From contig OZ231126.1 of NCBI GenBank assembly GCA_965153355.1, positions 86,676,001-86,740,000 on the forward strand: DNA of 64,000 nucleotides. Reading direction: 5' to 3'. Positions 43,540 through 55,321 of the stretch are shown here, one piece after another. Numbering within the stretch: the first letter of the stretch is position 1; each line of letters begins with the position of its first letter. Origin of the DNA: Flaccisagitta enflata. Taxonomy: Eukaryota > Chaetognatha > Sagittoidea > Aphragmophora. The notes beneath the pieces are model-generated. The model saw nothing but the letters and a program-made list of their open reading frames with translations. It was not told the origin of the DNA and made no database searches. The position numbers and the translations under genes are program-made.

Positions 43540-43554
43540 TTTTATGTCTGTTTC

Positions 43555-43598
<44 letters not shown>

Positions 43599-43912
43599 CC
43601 TGTGCGTTTTTCACCTTCCGCACCCGAAAATGCTTTTTAGACACAAAGATCTTTTGGCTGCCAAATTGTCTTCCATAATGCTTGAAATAGAGAATATGGC
43701 ATTTGGTGCCGTGCGAAATCTCTGTCTGTCTGATTTTTTTACTGGCTGCACATGCTTTTTTTGGTCTGTCTCTCTCTGTCACTGAGTCTCATTCTCTCAA
43801 TATATAAACAATTCTGCTGGTCTTCCCAATATGTCTATCACTGTTTGTCTTACTTTCTGCGTGTCTCCTTCCCACTCTTTCTATATCTCGGTCTGTCTGT
43901 GTGTGTGTGTGT

Positions 43913-43975
<63 letters not shown>
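43540..43975 (+). repeat. CT-rich microsatellite region
   Basis: CT arrays at 43,553-43,596 and 43,915-43,973, with a GT array at 43,898-43,915 joined to the second. Confidence 0.9.
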
Positions 43976-44105
43976 GAATTGCGATAGAAAATGGTGAAAG
44001 GCGCCACGAGAAATCCGTGAGGACATATAGGGGAGATGAACAAGGACTTTGCAGGTGCCAAAAAGAAAAGAAAATAGCATCAGACTGTAGGTGAACATTC
44101 TATTC

Positions 44106-44599
44106 ATACACTCTTTATTTTTTTTAAGGACCAGTAAATTTTTTTTGAGCCTCGGATGTCCTTAAATTATCAAAAATTTGAGGCTGAAATGTTCTTAAAA
44201 TGTCCTTAATTTTTTCATCACAAGGCAAGTTTAACTATTGTCAAATGTAACTATACCTAACTAAATAAAATAAAATAGATATGACAAATTGTTTTTTAAA
44301 AAAAATAAACTTTTCCAACATAAAGCAGGTTCTTATGAAAACAATCACAGCACTTTTTATCTAACACTGCCAATCTTCTTGAAAGTCCCGACGTTATAAG
44401 GGCAGTCAAATGAGCATCACTTCCACGCCGTCGATTTCCTCAGGTTTGATGTAGTCAATGTCACTTTTGAATTCAACTTTAACTCTTATCTGGTCTTATC
44501 TGAGGCTGAGCCTTGTCCTTAAAATGTCCTTAATTTTTGGCTAAATCTCAGCCTCAATGTCCTTATAAACTTTGTCCTTACTCAAAATAAAGAGTGTAT
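44106..44599. mobile_element. TIR element with GTCCTTA words and a coding-like insert
   Basis: ATACACTCTTTATTTT is present at the left and inverted at the right (AAATAAAGAGTGTAT). The word GTCCTTA (or TAAGGAC) occurs at least seven times, always near GAGGCTGA or GAGCCTC. On minus, about 44,500-44,411, a frame reads IRVKVEFKSDIDYIKPEEID then GVEVMLI and TGA, which looks like the C-terminus of a protein. No transposase. The related GTGCTTA element is at 47,887-50,448. Confidence 0.65.
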
Positions 44600-44717
44600 T
44601 CTTAAGATACTTGTTTAATTCTACTACGTTGTTCGTTCGTAAAAAAGAAGAAACCATTTTGTCGGTTCATCGAACGATCGGTATTTCATATCACAGTCAA
44701 TCTCTTCTGTCTACTTA

Positions 44718-44759
44718 ACAAGTACCCCGGGGGTACAACGATGCGTCCACATGCGGCTT

Positions 44760-44824
<65 letters not shown>

Positions 44825-44852
44825 ATAGAGATGGGTGGACGCATCTAAAAAT
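44718..44852 (+). mobile_element. Hairpin-ended MITE, GATGCGTCC dialect, with (CT)n inside
   Basis: 5' AAGTACCCCGGGGGTACAAC then GATGCGTCCACATGCG; a CT array (44,763-44,823) replaces the core; 3' CTTATAGAGATGGGTGGACG then CATCTAAAA. GATGCGTCCA pairs with TGGACGCATC at the other end. Just upstream of the zinc-finger gene. Confidence 0.75.
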
Positions 44853-45053
44853 ATTTCGATTCTCGAAGCTACAAAAAGTCAATGCATAAAATTGTCGATT
44901 ACCGTAATTCATCTGGCGCGTGCCGCGGAGAAAAAATTTTGACTTCTCAATTCCATTCATTGCATTGTCTTCCAAATATTTCCACGTCACCAACGTCAAC
45001 ACTCACGAATCTTCCCGGTCAAAGTCATCGTCAAAGTCATCGTCAAAGTCATC

Positions 45054-45457
45054 ATGATGGGGTCGACGCGGACTTGGTTCGGATGCTCCACTTGCAATCG
45101 AGACTTTGACGCCGTCGAGTTCGTCTGTCATCTCGAGTTGGTCCATCGTCTCAGCGAGAAAGAAATAAGAGAAAGATTCGATAAGCCGAAAGTCATTTAC
45201 TGCCAAAAGTGCCCACGCGTTTATGTTACGAAGAAAGCCTTTTTGGGTAAGAAACAGAAAATGAAAGATACATAGTCATTACTAAATTGTTGAGCTTTGC
45301 TGAGATTGGGAAAGTCCTGCACACTGTGTTTTTTTTTGCGAAACTTGCTGATAATATGCCAACATAGCTTAAAAATATCGTTTTCACCTGTTAAAAAATT
45401 TCATTCATTTCCTTTCATACTCCCATTTGTGTTTGTGTGTGTGTGTTTCTGTTTATT

Positions 45458-45531
<74 letters not shown>

Positions 45532-46177
45532 CCCGCGTGCATTTGTTCTCACCACCCACAGATCACGTCAACTTGGGGAATTGTCGTCCTCCTCCTGATC
45601 CGAAATCTGTGAAACCGAAACCGAGGCTTTTCCGATGCGACTCGTGCCTTCAAGCTTTCGTTACCAAATACGCGTTACGTGATCACTTCGAGACTCGGCT
45701 GAGGAACGGAGTATGCCCATCATTTAGTCATGTGAGTTTCGTAACTCCACCAGAGTAACGGCAATCTGCATACAGTTGAAGCCCGCTCTAACGGATTTCA
45801 GGGGATCGACAATTTTTTTTCTGTTATAGGCAGACTTTTGTTATTGCCAACAAAAGAATTAAAAGAAATTCATCTGGAAGGACTATAAATTTGCATCTGT
45901 TGTAGGTTGAATTTCGTTGGTGGCGGGTCCGTTAGAGCGGAGTTCAACTATACAATTGATGAAAAACCATGGCTCCTTGACATCATTTCTTTTTTTTTTC
46001 CTTCATTGCCAATTACAGCAATACACCTTTGGCAGAAGATATTGTTGGTCCCTGGACAACCGTTAATACGTGGTTCAACAGTGATTGTAAATGTTACTTA
46101 GGCAGCGATGATCTAACTTTAATACTCAATCAGGGCAAAATTTCTCGTATATGGAAACGGATACATGAATACATCTC

Positions 46178-46273
<96 letters not shown>

Positions 46274-46396
46274 CGCCATACTCATTGTTTGTTTGTTTGT
46301 CTGTCTGACATTCCTTCCTATCTGTTCGTCGGTCTCCTTTTGTCTGTCTTATCTTGCCTGCCTGTGCGTCTTTCTGTCAATCTGTCTGTCTGTCTT

Positions 46397-46473
<77 letters not shown>

Positions 46474-49400
46474 TTCTTCAGTCCAATGCGCCGACGCTAA
46501 CTGATTCGTCCAAGTTAACCGGAAACATGGCCCGAGATGGAACATCGACGCCAACGGGATCTTCAGAGCATCCAGCATCATCACCAATCAAGCCCCAAAA
46601 CCAGTTGCTAATAAGCATCCCGCTGCAGCCCACCTTGTCCACGCGAGGACTTACGCCTACGTCGATGCCGACGGTGACGCCGATTCCGACAGTGGTACCG
46701 ATGGTGACGCCGATTCGGACGGCGACGCTGACAGTGACGCCGACGCCGATGGTGACGCGGATGCCGGAATCAATTCCTACAGTGACCCCAGTTTTGACAT
46801 CACCAAATTCAGCAAATCGACCCATGATGCCGGTGCCATTGGGTTTGCCTTCGCTGTCCCATATGCCAACGCAACCTCACGTGCCGATGCAACCCCCTAC
46901 GTCGATGCAACCAAACAGGCCCATGCAACTCCCATCATCTTCGAAAACGCACATGCTGATGCAACTTCCTAGGTCGACGCAACCTCACATGCCAGTGCAA
47001 CTACCTACATCAACGCTACCTCACATGCCGATACAACCTCGAGCGCCGACACAGCGCAATGTTTCTGCATCGTTTCCGGCAGAACAAGTATGTCGGGAAA
47101 CTCCAAAACTCCCAAAGCATCATGAAACAAGGCCGGATACACGGCCACCAGTTGCGGACGGGTGGGCAGGGGCGGAAATGCGCGTTTTCCCACTTTTCAG
47201 CTCAAGCGTGACGGACCGACGGACCAACGGACGGACGGACAAAGCCTCTTATAGAGTTGCGTGTCCGCAACTAAAAATAGTTACAGTTAGTATTAAGCAG
47301 CCTGGAAAAGGGGTCTTACCGTTTTCTTTTTATGTTGGGGTGCAAACGAAGACAAAATTTGATTTTCAGTCCCAATAAATTGATACATATATAGTTATCC
47401 TAGTAGGTAAAAAATTTTGAAATAGAAAAAATTATATCCCTAATTTCTTTAAGAATATAAGAAAATGATAACAATATGAAAATTTTCTTTTGTTTGTTCA
47501 TAAAGACTACAGTAATTTAATAAAACATGAAAATTTCTTCCAAAATTAAGAGGAAAAGTTAAAAAAGTTAATAGGTAAAATTATAATTCTCACTTCTGGA
47601 TGAAAAATTTTGCATTTCTAAACACATGGCCTTCATCTCATGAGCCTTTAGAAAAACGCCATGTTTTTTAAATTAATACATTTTGAAACTCTATGCAAAA
47701 TTATAATTTTTCCAAAGACATGTCAGATTGTAAAATAAAATTTTTCCTTAACTTCTTTTAAGGACGTTCATCCCTACATTTCACAGTTACTTTGGACACA
47801 TATTTGTTTTTTAATGCAAAAATAGTCTAAACACAAGCTAATAATCATTTTTCATTGAAAAAATATACAAATCAACAGTGTCTATGATACACTTTTTTTT
47901 ATAAGCACACACTATTTTTAGCTGAGGTTGAGCGTGCTTAGCAAAATCTCATTTTTGAGGCTGAATTGTGCTTAAATATGTGCCTATCATTTATCAGTAA
48001 GTAATTATCTTATTCAGTATAGAACGAAGTACACAGTAGGGTATAGAAAACATTTTAGTATAGAGTATTCTATAGTATAGAATAAAATATAGTATAAATT
48101 ATGATAATGATTGTATTTTGTAAAAAAAAATATACAGTATCTCTCACTGATGTTGTCCTATTTTCATATAAACCATGGGATGAGATTAGTATCTTGATCT
48201 ACTATGAACTTTTTAGATTTTTTGGGTTATTTAGTAACATAATATATTATTCTCTTTAGGTGGTCCTTTTTACAGCAATGAATTTTCTTTAACAATAGTA
48301 TCTAAGCAATAGTATTCTTAAATATTGTTAGAAATTCAATTATTTCTATCAATTTCAAAATTCTAATTGAACTGACAAATTGATAATATTAATAATTTCA
48401 ATTTCAAGTATTGTTGATAAACTGAAATTGAGCAAGTCCACTTCTGGTCGCTGCCGCCCAGAGCATATTCTTCATGGATGTCCATCTCTCTTATATTACT
48501 TCCATATTCTATTCAACGGGCTATTACAACATGGCTATGTTCCAATGGAATTCTTACATGGAACTATAACACCAATAGTGAAAGACTCCCAGGGCGACCT
48601 GTCTGACAGCTCCAATCACAGAGGTATAACATTGAGTTGTTTACCCGCAAAGATGTTTGAGTTTGCCATTCAACTCAAAACTGCAAATCTATTACAAACG
48701 AATGAGTTGCAATACGGTTTCAAGAAAAAAATAAGCACCAGTCACGCCCTATTCACATTAAAATCCACTGTGGATCATTTCCTCAGTCATGGTTCAAATG
48801 TTTACGTCGCGTATCTCGATTGTACTAAAGCATTTGATCGAATATCTCATTATGGATTATTGTCAAAACTCATGAAACGACTTTTACCACTCTGCATTTT
48901 AATGTGCCTCATTCATTGGTACCTCAACATGAGCTGTCGTGTGAAGTGGGGAACGGAAATGAGCAGAGAGTTGAATAACTGATAAGAACGTGTTCTGAGT
49001 ATTGCACAGAGTTTGGCCTATCCTTCAACTCGAAAAAATCAAAAGTCATGATATTTTCAAAAACTCGCGTCGATCATGAATCCTTGGAACCAGTAACTCT
49101 TAGCGGAATAGCTCTGGAATACGCAAACTCTGTTACATATCTTGGCACAAAAATTGTCAACGACAAAGGTCTCTCCTTCTTGTGCGAAGATGATCTTATT
49201 AAATTTTACCAAGCATCAAATTCTATCTTGAATGCAGTTAACAAACCAAGCGAAGAGATTCTTTTACAGTTACTGTATTCAAATTGTATACCGACCCTAA
49301 CATACGCCTGTGCAGTGAAGGGATATCCTTCCAGACAGATGCAAAATTGCAATACAGCCGTCAATGATGCTTTGCGCCTGATATTTGGTTATCATAGGTG

Positions 49401-51892
49401 GGAGATAGTTAGACAATTACTCACATGTGTCTGACAGCCAATCCAGGGTGAGAATGACAGTACTCCGGGTTTTTCTGTAGTTTTGCTATGCTCATCTGTG
49501 TACAACACAAGAACAATCGAATTGGAAATCTTCCCTGGAGGGGTTTTTGAAAAAAAATCGATTTTTTGCCTACAGAAAAGGTGGTGGTAATGCAGATTCT
49601 TGTGAGTTGTATTGACTCATTTTTTGATTCCATATTGTTATTCTATGCAAAATTTCCTTTTATTTGATAGGTCACATTATATGGTTTAATACAGAAATAA
49701 AGTTTTCATTTTTTGAGCCACCGTTACTTTTTTGTAACGGTGACTCAAAAAATGAAAATCTAAGTTCTTTGCCAAAATATAGAGTGCGACCTATCAAATG
49801 AAAGGAAATTTTGCATAGAATAACAATATGGAATCAAAAAATGAGTCAATACAACTCACAAGAATCTGCATTACCACCACCTTTCCTGTGGGCGAAAAAT
49901 CGATTTTTTTTCAAAAACCCCTCCAGGGAAGATTTCCAACTCGATTGTTCTTGTATTGTACACAGATGAGCATAGCAAAACTACAGAAAAACCCGGTGTA
50001 CTGTCATTCTCACCCTGGATTGGCTGTCAGACACATGTGTACTTGAATTCTTTGGCTACAATTCACTCACTGACATTTTTGGCAGGTCTCGCAAAAAGTT
50101 TCATGAACGCATGCCTTATCACTCAAATTCCATAATTCCTTGCATCGCTCGCAATTTGCCTGATATTGTAGAAGATTAGATTAGTCTTTTGTCTTGTATG
50201 CTGTTTGTCACTGTTGCTTTACTGCTGACGAATATTAAAGAACTCAATTTCTTTCAAAGTTTCCTTTACTTTTGTGAAATTCCAAGCAAAAATGTCTAAA
50301 AATTGGCATACTTTTACAAATTCACCAAAAAATTTCTTTCAAATCGGAAATCTCTGCCTGGAGCGTGCTTAGCAATGTGCTTAGATTTTCTCAATATCTG
50401 AGGCTGGGCGTGCTTATTAAGGAGGTGCTTATATAAAAAAGAATGTATTGCTAAAAAAACGTGTTGACTGAGCAAATTTTGTCTTCGATTGCACCCTGAC
50501 TTATCAAATTTCGTACATCTTTCATTTCAAAATTGCTGACAAACAGTGTGTTGCGATTTATGTTGCTCCAGGTGCACTCTCGATGTCAAATGGACCATTT
50601 TATTCAACCTTGAGCATAAAGTCGATTTGATTGAAAAGATAGGGAAAAAACTATTGACAATGAACAAGTACCCCGGTGGTACAATGATGCGTCCACATGC
50701 TTTAGCTTGTTAAGAATGATGCAATATTGCATCAATCATATGGAATGATGCAATGACTTAACATTTTGCGTGATTTCCTTGAGTTTTCACCATGTATGAC
50801 TCGTGCTCACCAACGGAGGGACCAACGGATGGACCAACAGACGGACAGACAGACAAAGCCTCTTATAGAGATGTTTGGACGCATCTAAAAACGGACTTGT
50901 TGATGTCTTTAATGAATGACCTTCTAAAACACTACAATTTTCAATTTTCTTTTTCTTTTTCGAAGGCAAGCGTGCCATTTCCCGCTTCCGTTAAGACGGT
51001 CTCCTCGAGTCATCCATTCCATTGTTCCGACGCGATGAGAAAGGAGTCTTTGCCGGGAATTGTCAATCCTCGGCTGCACGCGACAAATCCTCATCAGTCT
51101 GATTCTTACAGACAATCCTGCGATCTTCCCAAACCATCGATGACTTTCGGCATTTCATCTCAGCCCCCAAAATTAGCGTCTTCAACTTCAACGACCTGGT
51201 CAATGAGTAAAAGAATGACGACGTCCATTTCAGATGCACAGATGCCGTCAATGAAAAATCCAATGATGATGTCGTCCACTGCATCGACCGCCGCCGAAAT
51301 CACTCTCGCCGCCGCCGCCTACGCTTCCGCCCCCGCCGCCGCAGCCTCCGCGGCCTCTTCCGCTGCCGCCTCCGCCGTTGCGGCCGACGCTGACGACAGA
51401 CCTATCGTTCGTCTTAAGCTCAGGAAGTTCCGCGCACCACATCCGGCTTCCATCTCGGTCAAAAGCGCCGTAAAATTGGGCGCCATTTTTCCACATGTCG
51501 ACGATCAAGTCAACTTCAGCGGCAACTCCGGCGGCAACTCCGGCGGCAACTCAGGCATCACTTCCTCACGTGTGCAAGGAGAAAAGGTTTTTGCCAGTCC
51601 TGTAGGCGAGGCTCATTGTCGGCGCGATTTGATCAACTTCAACGGCGGTATCAAAGCTTCCGACGGCGCTAGAGCCAGCGCCTGCCACAACCCCAAGCCC
51701 TACTTTCGCGTCAAAACCGACTCCATTACTAGCACTGGCAATCACGTCCACGCTCACGCCAATTCCATCAATGACGCCAACGCTTGCGATCGTTATAACG
51801 CCAACAGCTACGCCAGTTCTCAAGTCCGCGGTCACGCTAGCACACACGCTCAGGCCAACGCCACTCGTCGTCCGGTGTCGCGTGATTTCTGA
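45054..51892 (+). CDS. C2H2/C2HC zinc-finger protein, four exons, about 631 residues
   Basis: Exons are 45054-45246, 45562-45731, 46482-47087 and 50966-51892. Donors are GTAAGA, GTGAGT and GTATGT; acceptors end CAG, CAG and AAG; phases 1, 0, 0 keep one frame. Residues C11/C14/H26/H31 are a classical finger. The second (C50/C53/H66/C72) is completed across intron 1, which supports the join. The third is C90/C93/H106/C116. The rest is low complexity: Thr/Pro/Met repeats in exon 3 ([21 protein letters not shown]), then Ala-rich (about 470-500) and [10 protein letters not shown] segments in exon 4. Known family role: nucleic-acid binding, usually nuclear; the target here is unknown. ATG 45054 or 45057 is the first Met after an in-frame stop at about 44,938, and ATG 45057 has A at -3 and G at +4. 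Introns are full of microsatellites and transposons, the third being a deep nest. The specific gene is not recognised. Confidence 0.75.
45430..45530 (+). repeat. (GT)n microsatellite in zinc-finger intron 1
   Basis: Almost continuous GT with TT and CT interruptions. It ends about 30 bp before the exon 2 acceptor. Confidence 0.95.
45773..45950. mobile_element. TA-flanked MITE (CAGTTGAAGCCCGCTCTAAC) in intron 2
   Basis: Left CAGTTGAAGCCCGCTCTAAC and right GTTAGAGCGGAGTTCAACTA are inverted, with TA at 45771-45772 and 45951-45952. It is 178 bp. A single similar end is at 63,221 (CAGCTGAACCCCGCAATAAC). The sequence style is that of pogo/Tigger-like MITEs. Confidence 0.7.
46173..46481 (+). repeat. 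(CT)n and (CTGT)n microsatellites reaching the exon 3 acceptor
   Basis: CT array to 46,270, then CTGT array at 46,385-46,455, then CT up to TTTCTTCAG. The last CT run doubles as the polypyrimidine tract of the exon 3 splice acceptor. Confidence 0.9.
47124..47277 (+). mobile_element. Hairpin-ended MITE, GTTGCGGAC dialect, in intron 3
   Basis: CAAGGCCGGATACACGGCCA, AGTTGCGGACGGGTGGGCAG, CAAGCGTGACGGACCGACGG, CTTATAGAGTTGCGTGTCCG then CAACTAAAA. The 5' AGTTGCGGAC pairs perfectly with GTCCGCAACT, and the 3' hairpin has a 7-bp stem. It starts 37 bp after the exon 3 donor. Confidence 0.85.
48405..50179 (+). pseudogene. LINE reverse transcriptase with internal deletion and a palindromic insertion
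   Basis: Part 1 (48,405-48,982) encodes [16 protein letters not shown]..., [25 protein letters not shown] and [19 protein letters not shown] (RT motif A with its catalytic Asp). After GTEMSR the frame breaks: the palm segment with FADD is deleted. From about 48,981 the frame resumes [20 protein letters not shown] then KVMIFSKTR and runs to VRQLL at 49,421. A 618-bp palindrome (49,422-50,039) interrupts it. Coding then continues [20 protein letters not shown]... to IVED and TAG at 50,179. The 5' half and endonuclease are absent. An APE-type LINE (CR1/jockey-like in style); clade uncertain. Same orientation as the host gene. Confidence 0.85.
49422..50039. mobile_element. 618-bp perfect-ended palindromic element, TACT target duplication
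   Basis: Two arms of about 309 bp, highly similar in inverse orientation, meet at ACCGTTAC-TTTTTT-GTAACGGT. Outer ends are CACATGTGTCTGACAGCCAA and its complement. TACT flanks it at 49418-49421 and 50040-50043. Removing the element and one TACT gives GACAATTACTTGAATTC, which restores the LINE frame. The 70-residue frames on each arm are mirror images of the same DNA, not genes. The CAC start and 4-bp duplication fit Chapaev-type CMC elements, but this is inference. Confidence 0.9.
50664..50892 (+). mobile_element. Hairpin-ended MITE, GATGCGTCC dialect, in intron 3
   Basis: 5' AAGTACCCCGGTGGTACAAT then GATGCGTCCACATGC; GACC/GACAGAC tract at 50,817-50,855; 3' CTTATAGAGATGTTTGGACG then CATCTAAAAA. 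The ends pair over 10 bp. It ends about 75 bp before the exon 4 acceptor. Confidence 0.8.
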
Positions 51893-52253
51893 CAGATCTA
51901 GATCCTCGATTCGAGACAAACTCGACTTTTCCATCTCAAGTAACATTTCCTCGACGATAAAAATCCCGTTTGATCGCCTCCGAAGACTTTACATAAAAAG
52001 ACGGCCAACCGAATATGGGAAGATTAAGACTTAAACAACAGTCTCATTTGTGTTCACATACAATTCACTTAATAGTAATTATACGTAGAGTTAGGTATGC
52101 GGGAACGTTCTAACCGTTGCCGTTGTTTTTGTGTTCCATAATCATTATTTTAAAGTCACTACTGTGCTCCCCGTGCAATCCTTAAATTCATTCATCCAAT
52201 CATTCATTCATTCATCTGATCACCCGGTTCATTCAAGATAATTGTCTTTCTAA

Positions 52254-52259
52254 AATAAA
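52254..52259 (+). promoter_or_regulatory. Possible polyadenylation signal of the zinc-finger gene
   Basis: AATAAA 362 bp after the stop codon, in a non-coding stretch with no other hexamer closer by. Usage is inferred. Confidence 0.4.
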
Positions 52260-52423
52260 CATTCCTCTTCTTTGAAAGCACAAGCGGGCGTTGTTTTGAA
52301 TTTCGGTCCTTACTTTTTTTCTTGCAAAAGATGGAGTAAAAATCCCATTTAGAACAGAAGCGAGAAAAAAGGAGAAAAAAGAGAAAATAGCGTCATAGAT
52401 CGTCATAGATCGTCATCGTTGAC

Positions 52424-53495
<1,072 letters not shown>

Positions 53496-53667
53496 ATAGG
53501 AAACAAAAAAAGAAGGAAAGAAAGAAAGATAGATATGAATGACAGAAAGAAAAGCTGTAAAACTGAAATTGATGTGGTGAGTCGATGAGAAACTTGGTTG
53601 ATTTAGGTGAGCTGGAAAACGGATTACATCCTGAGAATAGAAATTGGTAAAATGGAAAGCAAATGAA

Positions 53668-53830
53668 AACAAGGCCGGATACGCGCAGGCTAAAAGGCTC
53701 GTGTGGATTGCTGTTTGTAGTCACGCATAATATGAACGGCTGGACCAACAGGCCAACAAGTTGACGGGCCAACCAAACAACCAGTTTTTTCAGATGGGTC
53801 CTCACATCTCCAAATAGGGACTGTCTGTCT
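53668..53830. mobile_element. Hairpin-ended MITE, very decayed
   Basis: AACAAGGCCGGATACGCGCA start, GGCCAACAAG/GACGGGCCAACC tract and TTTTTCAGATGGGTCCTCAC near the end. Confidence 0.4.
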
Positions 53831-54286
53831 CTTTGCCAGTATGATTTTCCTTCCAATTTGACATGTCAATATCAGGTATTTGCTGGATTCTTAAATGCTT
53901 CTCGTCATTTTGTCGCATGCGTACGGAATCCTACAAAATTTCCAACAATTATGCAAAACTGAACAAAATGCCCTTCAAACGGGACCTTAACTGGCAATCG
54001 CTGCCGGGTGGGCACTGGGCAGGGGCCCCAAATAACCCCTAAACTTAAGTGTAAGTCTATAAGTGCGACTGAATTTACCGTGCCCACCTAGAGGTCGCAT
54101 CGCTCTCAGGTCGGATTTGTTCTTTTGTTTTCGCCCTCCTTTCCTCACTTTCGCGTGACTCGTTCTCTCTCTTTCCGAAATGAAACTTTTAAAAGTTTCA
54201 TCGAAACATTCATCATGGGGTCGACGAGAGAATGGAAAAACGAGTAACCGGAGTTCATTACAACGAATGAAAACAAAACAATTTAG

Positions 54287-54403
54287 CGACTCCGCCTTAC
54301 GCCGACGAAGACGCCGGATTCCGCCGTTGATGCCGACGGAAAATGCTGCCGATATATGAGAAGAAAATCCGGCAACGGTGGAGAATGGGAAGAAGGAGAG
54401 TAA
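54287..54403 (+). CDS. Candidate terminal exon, unrecognised
   Basis: After ACAATTTAG the frame reads RLRLTPTKTPDSAVDADGKC then CRYMRRKSGNGGEWEEGE and TAA (38 residues). Coding-like, followed by a (GAA)n array that would be 3' UTR. No upstream exon is assigned, though an ATG in the phrase ATGGGGTCGACG at 54,216 repeats the start region of the zinc-finger gene. Confidence 0.25.
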   Translation, partial: RLRLTPTKTPDSAVDADGKCCRYMRRKSGNGGEWEEGE

Positions 54404-54446
54404 TAGGAAAGACTTTGGGGAGATGGCAAGAGCGTGCAGGACGAGC

Positions 54447-54456
54447 AGAGGAAGAA

Positions 54457-54503
<47 letters not shown>

Positions 54504-54835
54504 AGAAGAAGAAGAAGAAGAAGAAGAAGAAGAAGAAGAAGAAGAAGAAGAAGAAAAAGACGAAGAAGATGAAGAAGGAGAAGAAGAAGATGTAGAACAA
54601 GAAGAAGACGGGGAAAGAGTTAGGTGAAAGGAAGGATTGACATCAAAGGCAAATACGGAATACGGTAAAATACGATGAAATTGAAAGAGAGGAAATATGA
54701 AGATAGAGCTCAATCAAAATGGGGATGGGAAAAAAGATGAGGTTGGTAGGCGTGAAGGCCGTGGAATGAAGGGAGGTGAAGGATGACGACGACGACGACG
54801 AGGACAACGACGACGACGACGACGACGACGACAAC
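54447..54835 (+). repeat. (GAA)n and (GAC)n trinucleotide repeats
   Basis: GAA/GAAGAG 54,447-54,600 and GACGAC 54,785-54,835. The Glu-, Lys/Arg- and Ser-rich frames through them are artefacts of the repeat. Confidence 0.95.
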
Positions 54836-55321
54836 GATGGTGATGATGGCGTGAATGATGCCGATGGAGATCTATTTCACTGCTCGTTGAGCGGATGATG
54901 CATCTTAGATTGAATAAACTGACAAATCATTTATTTCTGACTTTTCAATTTGGAGAGAGAAACACAGAAGACGATGAAACGGTAATGGTTGGAAGTTGGA
55001 AGTTAGAATTTTCCGGAGGAAAGCGAAAAGGGAAAAGGCGTTTGGAGGAAAAGGTGTGGGTTGGGGTGTAGCCATCTCTTGGAAGGCAAAAAGAAATGTT
55101 TGGCGAGAACAAAGTCAATGTTACCACATTAATGATTCAGGTCAAACGCGTCGCGGTCATATGATAAAAGTTTCAGTGCAGTGAGGGAATGTTTCTGGAA
55201 GATAGGCAGTGACAATCGACACTGTCGGTAACTAACTCCTGTTTACCAATTATTGAGACTGTAGAGCTACACTTGAAGATGTTCCACTATTGTTGGAGAG
55301 AAACCATAAAAATCTGTGATA

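Larger units (their letters stand above)
47887..50448. mobile_element. TIR element with GTGCTTA words, host of a nested LINE
   Basis: ATACACTTTTTTTTATAAGC at the left and GCTTATATAAAAAAGAATGT then AT at the right are inverted. GCGTGCTTAGC/GTGCTTA words and CTGAGGCTG/GAGGTTG blocks lie just inside both ends. Same design as the 44,106 element, with GTGCTTA replacing GTCCTTA. No clear target duplication. Most of its length is the inserted LINE. Confidence 0.5.

Noticed and set aside
46029-46481. Upstream part of a 449-residue frame starting at 46,029
   Set aside because: It reads CT and CTGT repeats up to a clear splice acceptor; only 46,482-47,087 is taken as exon, and the part after 47,087 is intron and MITE.
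49828-50046. A pair of 70-residue proteins on opposite strands
   Set aside because: They are the same DNA seen twice because the element is a palindrome; the LINE frame it interrupts is the real coding sequence.
54343-54627. Glu-rich protein start MLPIYEKKIRQRW
   Set aside because: Mostly a GAA repeat; the alternative frame ending at 54,403 is more coding-like but also unproven.
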